DNA of 64,000 nt from JACVRW01 sp963728495 (GTDB lineage: Bacteria; Actinomycetota; Thermoleophilia; Solirubrobacterales; Thermoleophilaceae): NCBI GenBank assembly GCA_963728495.1, contig CAVSKI010000003.1:62001-126000 (forward strand), written 5' to 3'. The translations under genes were made by a program, and so were the position numbers. The notes beneath the pieces are model-generated. The model worked only from the letters and a program-made list of their open reading frames with translations. It did not search any database and had not been told where the DNA came from. Below are positions 58,232-64,000 of the stretch, piece after piece (positions within the stretch are counted from its first letter, which is position 1; each line of letters starts with the position of its first letter).

Positions 58232-58921
58232 CTAGTTGCCGAGCAGGTACTCCACGAGCGTCTGCACCTGCTTCTCATTGAGGCGCCCCTTGTAGGCGGG
58301 CATCACGCCGGACTGGAAGCCCTCGACGGTGAAGGCGTCCGGATCGAGGATCGCCTCGCTCACGTACTCCTCGGCCCCAAGGTCCGTGCGGTTGCCGGCC
58401 TGCGCCGCCAGGTCGTCGAGGTTGGGGCCGATGTTGCCCTTGGCGCCCGCCTTGCCCAATGTGTGGCATGCGGCACAGCCGGCGGCCGTGAAGATCTGCT
58501 CCCCGGTGGTGGCTCCGGCCAGGCCGGCCTGGGCCAGCGCACCCTCGTCCTCACCCGGGCGCGAGGCAGCGTAGGCGACGTAGGCGGCCACATCCTCGGC
58601 GTCCTTGCCCTTCACCAGCCCCGCCGGCATCACGCTGCTCTTGCGCGGGTGGAGTATCTGGGCGTGGACTATGCCCTGAATCGTCTGCCGGCCCTCCCCG
58701 TCGGCCAGCGCGGTGCGAAACGCAGCGTCGAGGCTCGGGCCGGTCTGGCCCTGGGTGCCCGCTCGCCCGAGGGTGTGGCAGGAGCCGCAGCGCTCGGTGA
58801 AGAGCGCCTTACCGTTCGACAGGTCCTCCTCCTCGCGGCCGCACGCGGCCAGCGGCAGCGCTACCGCCGCCGCTACGAGCGCCGCCAGCAGCGGCTTGAC
58901 CAGGTTCCGGGTGAGGCTCAA
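58232..58921 (-). CDS. Diheme cytochrome c lipoprotein
   Basis: 229 residues. The signal peptide LLAALVAAAVALPLAACGRE has a lipobox. There are two cytochrome c domains, each with CxxCH: CGSCHTLG and CAACHTLG, and Met ligands likely in SSVMPAGL and GVMPAYKG. It probably delivers electrons to the ctaD oxidase. TTG 58921 overlaps the stop of the glycosyltransferase gene (TTGA). Confidence 0.88.
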   Translation of the reverse strand: MSLTRNLVKPLLAALVAAAVALPLAACGREEEDLSNGKALFTERCGSCHTLGRAGTQGQTGPSLDAAFRTALADGEGRQTIQGIVHAQILHPRKSSVMPAGLVKGKDAEDVAAYVAYAASRPGEDEGALAQAGLAGATTGEQIFTAAGCAACHTLGKAGAKGNIGPNLDDLAAQAGNRTDLGAEEYVSEAILDPDAFTVEGFQSGVMPAYKGRLNEKQVQTLVEYLLGN

Positions 58922-60381
58922 GAGGCGGGAACATTATCCGTTGGCGACGCCGGATACGGAAGAGTGTCAAGGCGCCCTTCGGCGGCCGCGATCACCCTCT
59001 CGGCCACGCTTTCCCAGGCGTAGTGAGCCGCCGCCTGCTCGGCCAGCGCCGCTCTGGCGCGTTCGCGCTCGACGGGATCGAGCCGCAGCCACGCAACCAG
59101 TTTCGCGGCGATCTGGTCTACGGCGTCGGGGCCGACTGTGAACGAGAGCAGCGGCCGCAGGTGCTCCGGCATGGCCGGGGCCAGCGTGGCCGTGACCTCG
59201 GCCATCCCGGAGTGGTGCGCCGACAGCGGCAACACGCCGCATGCGGCCGCCTCGGCGGCCACCATGCCGAAGGCCTCGGGAAAGGTGCTGGGCATCACCT
59301 GCGCCTCGCAGGCGGGCAGAAGGTCGGGCAGGTCGCCGTACTCGAGGCGGCCGGTGAAATGGACACGGTCGGCCGCCGCGGGGGCGGCCTCGAGCCACCC
59401 GTCGTCCACCCGCTCCAGGAAGTCGTTCAGATAGCGCAACTGCCCGGGTGGCCCGCCCTCCAGCTCGCGCCCCCGGGCGGCGATGTCACGCAGGTCGTCG
59501 AGGTCACGCCGGCGTATGGCCTCCAGGAAGCGGTCCATGGTCTCGCGATACGTGCCGAAGCCGATCACCACCAGGCGCGCGTCCGGCACCTCGGACACAA
59601 CGGTCGGCCAGGCGGCCAGCAGCAGGTCCACACCCTTCGACACGATCAGCTTGCCGGCGTAGCTGACGATACGGTCGTGCTCGGGGTCCAGCGCGCGCAC
59701 GGCATCGGCTGCACCGGTCTCGCCGCCCCAGGACGCCGCTGCGCCCGATTCGAGCTTGGAGGCCAGCCGCTCGAGGTCGGCCGAGCCGGGGCGAAACGAA
59801 TGGATGTCCACGCCGGGCGGACCGAGCCGTGTGCGCTGCGGCAGTTCGGGCTCGTCCGCCAGCACCTCCCACAGGCTTGCGCCGGTGTGGTGAGAGCCCA
59901 CCAGCACGCCGGAGGCGCCGCGTATGCCCTCCAGGGCATAGGGCAGGAAGCGAGGGTTCGGGCGAACGGTGTACTCCAGCGCGCTGCCGTGGACCTTCAC
60001 CGCGTAGGGCGCGCGGCCGGCCAGGCCCCGGGCCAGAATCAGCGGCCCCATGATCAGATGGTTGGCCAGTGCGGCGTCGGGCGCGGGGAGCTCGCGGACC
60101 GCGGCCACGTTGGCCTCGATGTAGTGGTCGAGCTCGGCGTCGCTCAGGTCGGCGTAGGGCTTGGCGTCGAAGCCGTCGTAGCTGTCGGCCACGTACACGG
60201 GCAGGATGCGCCCGATGTCGGGGTTGTGGACCGTCACTCCGTCGGGCGCGTCCCAGGCCTTGTCCTGGCAGAGCAGGTCGACCTCGTGGCCGAGGCTCGC
60301 CAGGGCCGTGGCCAGGTTGGCGTTGTAGATGTTGCTGCCCGTCCCGCGCAGCAGGTATCCGTGGAATATCAGTATCCGCAT
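58918..60381 (-). CDS. GT4-family glycosyltransferase
   Basis: 487 residues, GT-B fold. The N-terminus MRILIFHGYLLRGTGSNIYN and TALASLGHEVDLLCQD form the acceptor domain. The donor-binding C-terminal domain has VSYAGKLIVSKGVDLLLAAW, HFTGRLEYGDLPDLL and the EX7E-type motif PEAFGMVAAEAAACGVLPL. Transfers a sugar from an NDP-sugar; product unknown. Starts 33 bp from the divergent gene at 60415. Confidence 0.88.
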   Translation of the reverse strand: MRILIFHGYLLRGTGSNIYNANLATALASLGHEVDLLCQDKAWDAPDGVTVHNPDIGRILPVYVADSYDGFDAKPYADLSDAELDHYIEANVAAVRELPAPDAALANHLIMGPLILARGLAGRAPYAVKVHGSALEYTVRPNPRFLPYALEGIRGASGVLVGSHHTGASLWEVLADEPELPQRTRLGPPGVDIHSFRPGSADLERLASKLESGAAASWGGETGAADAVRALDPEHDRIVSYAGKLIVSKGVDLLLAAWPTVVSEVPDARLVVIGFGTYRETMDRFLEAIRRRDLDDLRDIAARGRELEGGPPGQLRYLNDFLERVDDGWLEAAPAAADRVHFTGRLEYGDLPDLLPACEAQVMPSTFPEAFGMVAAEAAACGVLPLSAHHSGMAEVTATLAPAMPEHLRPLLSFTVGPDAVDQIAAKLVAWLRLDPVERERARAALAEQAAAHYAWESVAERVIAAAEGRLDTLPYPASPTDNVPAS

Positions 60382-60414
60382 TGCCCTCCGTCGCCCTCGC
60401 TATTGTCCGCGCCG

Positions 60415-60684
60415 ATGCCTGAGCGTCAGAAGTATCGCTTGCGAGCCCGGTCGGACCGCGAGGTCCTCCGCGAAGCTGAGCCCGGCATGCGCTACGTCGA
60501 CCGTGAAAGCGGCGAAGAGCTGAAGGTCGTCGGCGCCGTTTTGCCGCTCGCGCCTTCGCCGAGCGATCTGCCCTACTCGGTCGAGAACCTCAGGTTGTGC
60601 GGGTGTTCGCTCGAGCAGCTCGTCCAGAAGGATCTGAACGACTGCCCTCATTGCGGCCGCCGTCTGCCGGCCGTCGAGCGCTGA
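60415..60684 (+). CDS. Small zinc-ribbon-like hypothetical protein
   Basis: 89 residues: MPERQKYRLRARSDREVLRE, MRYVDRESGEELKVVGAVLP, LCGCSLEQLVQKDLNDCPHC. The C-C/CPHC spacing suggests a zinc ribbon. No further family. It is coupled through CTGA to the lipoprotein gene downstream. Confidence 0.65.
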   Translation: MPERQKYRLRARSDREVLREAEPGMRYVDRESGEELKVVGAVLPLAPSPSDLPYSVENLRLCGCSLEQLVQKDLNDCPHCGRRLPAVER

Positions 60685-61028
60685 CCCTCCGCCTGGCCTT
60701 CCTGCTGCTCGCGACGCTGCTCGCGTGCGCGCTGCTCCTGGGGTGCGGAGGCGATGACGAGCCCGAGGCGGACACCACGCCGACCGTTCCGGACCTGACC
60801 GTCCCGCAGACCGAGGAGGCCGAGCCGCCCGCTCCCGACACCGAAACCGAGACCGCACCGTCTGAGCCGACCGAGACGGTCGCGCCCCCCGAGGACGACG
60901 GCGGCACCCCGGCTCCGGAGCCCGAGGTACCCACGGACACCCCGGAGAACGACACACCGCCGCCTCAGGACAGCCCGGCGGAGCGCTTCGAGGAGTTCTG
61001 CAACGAGAACCCGGGGGCCTGCGGCTAG
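60681..61028 (+). CDS. Pro/Glu/Thr-rich lipoprotein
   Basis: 115 residues. The signal LRLAFLLLATLLACALLLGC is a lipoprotein signal with Cys at the lipobox. A low-complexity Pro-Glu-Thr linker and a short C-terminus AERFEEFCNENPGACG follow. The probable start CTG 60681 overlaps the previous stop as CTGA; starting at 60597 would give a longer frame overlapping the upstream gene. The stop shares CTAG with the convergent deoA gene. Confidence 0.6.
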   Translation: MTLRLAFLLLATLLACALLLGCGGDDEPEADTTPTVPDLTVPQTEEAEPPAPDTETETAPSEPTETVAPPEDDGGTPAPEPEVPTDTPENDTPPPQDSPAERFEEFCNENPGACG

Positions 61029-62344
61029 CGCCCAAGCCTCTCCCCGACCGCCTCGTGGACCACCGGCGAGCGCTCGACCGGCTCCTCCGTCCAGCTCAAG
61101 GCGGCCCGAACGGCTGCCCCGGCCCCGTGGGCGGCGTCCTGGTCGTTGGCCAGCACAACCGCGACCACCGTCTCGGGGTCGGCCTCGTCGCCTATCTCGG
61201 CCAGGAAATGGAGCCCGACGGCCAGATCAATCTTGTCGCCCTTGCGCAGCCGGCCCGCGCCCACCCGCGCGGCGGCGTGGCCGATCTCCTCGGCGTCGAC
61301 CGCCTCGAGCCACCCGTAGCAGCCCGCCTTCACCTCGTGTTGGACCGGGGCCTGGGGGAGCAGCGACCCGTCCTCGACGATTCGCGGGTCGCCGCCCTGC
61401 GCCTCCACGAAGCGCCGGAAGCGCTCCAGCGCGGCGCCGCTGCCCAACACCTCCCGCGCTCGTTCGGCGCCCTTCTCCCCGTCCTCGGCCAGCCCCGCGA
61501 GGGCCGCCATATACCCGGCGAGGGTCACGCATAGATCGGTGAAGCGCCCGCTGCGCTCACCGCGCAGGACCTCGATCGCCTCGCTCACCTCGATCGCGTT
61601 GCCCACCGCGTCGGCCAGCGGCTGGCCCATGTCGGTGATCAGCGCGCCCGTGGCCCGGCCGCCCTCCTCGCCCAGCGCCACACACAGCTCGGCCAGCTCA
61701 CGAGCCTCCTCGAGCTCCTCCATGAACGCGCCGGAGCCGGTCTTCACGTCGAGCAGGATCGCGTCGGCGCCCCCGGCGAGCTTCTTGCTCATCACGCTGG
61801 CGGCGATCAGCGCGATGTTGTCCACCGTGGCGGTCACGTCGCGCAGCCCGTACATCGCCTTGTCGGCTGGAACGAGATCGGCGGTCTGAGCGCACACGGC
61901 CAGCCCGATCTGCTCCACCTGCGAGATCAGCTCCTCGCTGGAGAGCTCGGTGCGCATGCCCGGGATGGCATCGAGCTTGTCGAGCGTGCCGCCGGTGTGG
62001 CCCAGCCCGTGGCCGGACAGCTTGACCACCTGCATGCCGAGCTCGGCGGCCAGCGGAGCCACGACGAGAGTGGTGCCGTCCCCCACCCCGCCGGTCGAGT
62101 GCTTGTCGACGGTCGGGCCGGCAAGGCGGGACAGGTCGAGCCGGTCCCCGGACTCGACCATCGCGTGGGTCAGCGCCACCGCCTCGTCACGCGAGAAGCC
62201 CTTGAGGTAGCCGGCCATCAGGAAGGCCGACATCTGGTAGTCGGGCACCTCCTCGCGCGCGTACGCGAGCACGAAGTCGTGAAGATCCTCGGCCGCCAAT
62301 TCGCGCCCGTCGCGCTTCGCGGCGATCAGCTCGACGGGTCTCAG
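61025..62344 (-). CDS. deoA: Thymidine/pyrimidine-nucleoside phosphorylase
   Basis: 439 residues. Cleaves pyrimidine nucleosides to base and (deoxy)ribose 1-phosphate. The N-terminus RPVELIAAKRDGRELAAEDL, the signature KLSGHGLGHTGGTLDKLDAI, DKHSTGGVGDGTTLVVAPLA and ILLDVKTGSGAFM are diagnostic. The family's conserved N-terminus extends to CTG 62344, where CTGA overlaps a short upstream ORF; TTG 62299 would cut 15 conserved residues. Confidence 0.92.
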   Translation of the reverse strand: MRPVELIAAKRDGRELAAEDLHDFVLAYAREEVPDYQMSAFLMAGYLKGFSRDEAVALTHAMVESGDRLDLSRLAGPTVDKHSTGGVGDGTTLVVAPLAAELGMQVVKLSGHGLGHTGGTLDKLDAIPGMRTELSSEELISQVEQIGLAVCAQTADLVPADKAMYGLRDVTATVDNIALIAASVMSKKLAGGADAILLDVKTGSGAFMEELEEARELAELCVALGEEGGRATGALITDMGQPLADAVGNAIEVSEAIEVLRGERSGRFTDLCVTLAGYMAALAGLAEDGEKGAERAREVLGSGAALERFRRFVEAQGGDPRIVEDGSLLPQAPVQHEVKAGCYGWLEAVDAEEIGHAAARVGAGRLRKGDKIDLAVGLHFLAEIGDEADPETVVAVVLANDQDAAHGAGAAVRAALSWTEEPVERSPVVHEAVGERLGR

Positions 62345-62388
62345 GGCTGGGAGTCCTCTTCAGAGGCGAGGGCCCGCGGAAGGCTCAT
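62341..62388 (-). other. 15-residue ORF coupled to deoA
   Basis: ATG 62388 encodes MSLPRALASEEDSQP and stops at TGA 62343-62341, overlapping the proposed CTG start of deoA. Similar short bridging ORFs occur before ctaD and the ROK kinase. Confidence 0.35.
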
Positions 62389-62459
62389 GGCGAGGCGAGC
62401 CTACTCCAGTGCTCACCTGGGTAGCCAACGCGGCGATCGCGGGTGGTGGCCGCCTGAGC

Positions 62460-62903
62460 TCAGGCCTTCTCGAGCAGCGCCTTGAGCCGTTTCAGGTCCT
62501 TCTGCAGACCGGAGCGAAGTATCGGGACGAGCAGCGGCCCGAGCGCCCTCGTGACGCCCTTCGGCTCGAGGTCGATCTGGTAGGTGAACACCGACCCGCC
62601 TCCGCGATCTGCCCGCACGGTCCGTGAGCCCCGGATCCGCTCGTTCCGCTACCGCAAACGGTAGGAGACGCCGGGGTCCACGTCGCTCACGGTCGAGTCG
62701 GTGGTGAAGCTGCGGCCGGCCATCTTCAGGACCTCGTGAACCCTCGTGCCCGGCGCGGGAGGTCCGGGAGGGTCGGGAGTCATCTCCGTTATGCCGCGGC
62801 GCCACTGGAGGTCGAAGGGGTAGTCGGCGATCGCCGCCCAGACCTCCTCCGGTGGCCTGGCGATGCTGACCGACTCCTCGATGTGGTGGATGGAAGCTGG
62901 CAC
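62460..62903 (-). pseudogene. SRPBCC (polyketide cyclase-like) protein with an internal stop
   Basis: The frame from ATG 62903 reads ESVSIARPPEEVWAAIADYP, FDLQWRRGITEMTPDPPGPP and TDSTVSDVDPGVSYRLR, then a TAG at 62651-62649. It continues in the same frame with IRGSRTVRADRGGGSVFTYQ, IDLEPKGVTRALGPLLVPIL and LKALLEKA, stop 62460. The region around the TAG departs from the family's usual F-A-G-S-G motif as if a few bases were lost. Sequence error or decay. Confidence 0.65.
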
Positions 62904-62909
62904 CTCGCG

Positions 62910-64000
62910 TCAGCCCAGCGGCGCCAGCAGCGCTTTCTTCTCCTCGAACGCGAACAGCAGCAGGTCGACCATGCGGAATGTGGAGTTGTTGGGGCCGAGC
63001 GACGGCTTGAAGGTGGTGTCGCGCACGATCGAGAACTGGCTGCCCTCCATGGCCCGGTGGAAGGTCTCCGCGATGATGCGCGCCCCCACTCCTTTCAGCT
63101 TCCCGTTGTTGAGCTCGGCTTCGCGCAGGATGTAGAACCAGAGCGGCGTGTCCTTGAGGAACGCGTCGAGCTGGGTGGCGGTGAGCATGCTCAGATCGGC
63201 CCCGTTGCTGCCGTCGCGGACCTGGGTCTTCGTGAGCTTCGTGAGGGTCACGCCCTTGCCCTTGAGGAACGTGGCCATCTGCTGCCCCGTGGCCAGCCTA
63301 ACCATCCGCGCCCGCGTCAGGTTGCGGAAGGCGAGGTTGCGCTTGGGATCGTCGAAGCCGAGCCCGGCCGACCCGGCAAAGGTTTCAGGAGGCAGGTTCT
63401 TCAGCGGGTTCACGAGCGTGGTGTCGATACGCCGCGTCCGGTTGAACTTGCCCTCCGACACGGCGAGGTCCGGCTTGCCCGCCTCGTTGAAGTCATAGAG
63501 CCGGCGAAAGTCCGCGGTCCAGTCCGCGGCCAGTCTCGTGGCGCCCCCCAACACCCCGCCGGAGGCCGAGAACTCGAAGAGGTAGCTGAGGTCTGCGGGA
63601 TCGAAGACCTTGTTCCAGTGGTAGGACGATCGGATCATCGAATGCCCGAGCCGGAAGGCGGCGATCGAGAACTCGATCGGCATGGTCGGCATCTTGTCCG
63701 CTTGCACGCCCACCTCGAACGCCTTGCGGCCCTGGCTGAAGACGTTGGTGAGCACCGGCTGCGCACAGATGCGCGGCAGGTAGTCGGTGCGGATCATCCA
63801 CTGGTAGTGCTTGGTCACCAGCTCACGGGCCTGGGTGAAGCGCTGCGCCGTCGGGACCGAGGCGGGCAGGCTGTCCGCCACCCGGTTGTGGAAGCGGATC
63901 ATGGCCAGGTGAGTCTGGGCCACCGCCAGGTTCTCGTCGTTGCGTAGGTCGGGGATGATCGCCACGCGCCGCGTGGCCGCCGTGTTGCCGGCGCCGCGCG
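62910..64000 (-). CDS. Animal-type haem peroxidase family protein (cut by window edge)
   Basis: C-terminal about 363 residues of a haem peroxidase of the myeloperoxidase-cyclooxygenase superfamily. Seen are AIIPDLRNDENLAVAQTHLA, MIRFHNRVADSLP with the conserved R..HN, FRLGHSMIRSSYHWNKVF with the proximal-His-type motif, and GVGARIIAETFHRAMEG. The start is outside the window. Substrate and export state cannot be determined. The stop is seven bases from the SRPBCC start. Confidence 0.88.
   Translation of the reverse strand, partial: RGAGNTAATRRVAIIPDLRNDENLAVAQTHLAMIRFHNRVADSLPASVPTAQRFTQARELVTKHYQWMIRTDYLPRICAQPVLTNVFSQGRKAFEVGVQADKMPTMPIEFSIAAFRLGHSMIRSSYHWNKVFDPADLSYLFEFSASGGVLGGATRLAADWTADFRRLYDFNEAGKPDLAVSEGKFNRTRRIDTTLVNPLKNLPPETFAGSAGLGFDDPKRNLAFRNLTRARMVRLATGQQMATFLKGKGVTLTKLTKTQVRDGSNGADLSMLTATQLDAFLKDTPLWFYILREAELNNGKLKGVGARIIAETFHRAMEGSQFSIVRDTTFKPSLGPNNSTFRMVDLLLFAFEEKKALLAPLG

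Overview
The window is very GC-rich, densely packed DNA from a high-GC actinobacterium. Clues are zwf linked to opcA, a transaldolase/phosphoglucose isomerase fusion, an aa3-type oxidase operon, an ATP-independent Tat system, many GTG/TTG starts and NTGA start/stop overlaps. Protein style suggests a deep lineage such as Thermoleophilia/Solirubrobacterales; this is inference, as there is no rRNA or tRNA here to confirm it.

Layout. 1-4652 is core-like: a GH15 glycosidase cut by the window edge, 6-phosphogluconolactonase, a SNF2-type ATPase, a cupin, a small basic ORF and a frameshifted BKACE (DUF849) gene. 4667-22494 is an accessory island, bounded by a 98-bp imperfect direct repeat of the 3' end of that BKACE gene. 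It carries a caspase-like protease and a SLOG protein on the minus strand. Divergent from them are a trypsin-like protease, a TIR-SIR2 fusion and an nSTAND NTPase with a CHASE2 sensor. After these come two exported RTX-type proteins, small exported or membrane proteins, and a TIR-transmembrane-beta-propeller protein coupled to a second GH15 enzyme. 22600-34100 holds an ArsR regulator and a roughly 10-kb minus-strand operon for glucose phosphorylation and the pentose-phosphate pathway (ROK kinase, tkt, tal, pgi, gnd, zwf, opcA, then cupin, S4 and hypothetical genes). 34100-36700 is a decay patch (IS110 remnant, GNAT and SRPBCC fragments) around an Hsp20 gene. 37000-49500 is core metabolism: ROK kinase, a third GH15, TetR/SMP-30, tatA-tatC with two ferritin-like proteins, HAD, AMIN, VOC, a HipA-like/DUF3037 pair, a murein endopeptidase and galactokinase. 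49460-64000 holds a sodium:solute symporter, CBS and AraC proteins, the coxB-ctaD-Usp-ctaE operon with IMPase, a diheme cytochrome c, a GT4 glycosyltransferase, thymidine phosphorylase, SRPBCC and a partial haem peroxidase.

The most notable system is the island. It combines the part types used in bacterial cell-suicide immunity: two proteases of different clans, NAD-consuming TIR and SIR2 domains, a nucleotide-sensing SLOG domain and a STAND switch with an outward-facing sensor. The parts resemble a reshuffled Thoeris/caspase circuit. Function is inferred from domains only.

Several otherwise intact genes (BKACE, SLOG, tal-pgi, HipA-like, coxB twice) carry single-base indels. These look more like uncorrected sequence errors than independent pseudogenisation, so affected genes are described with both readings.
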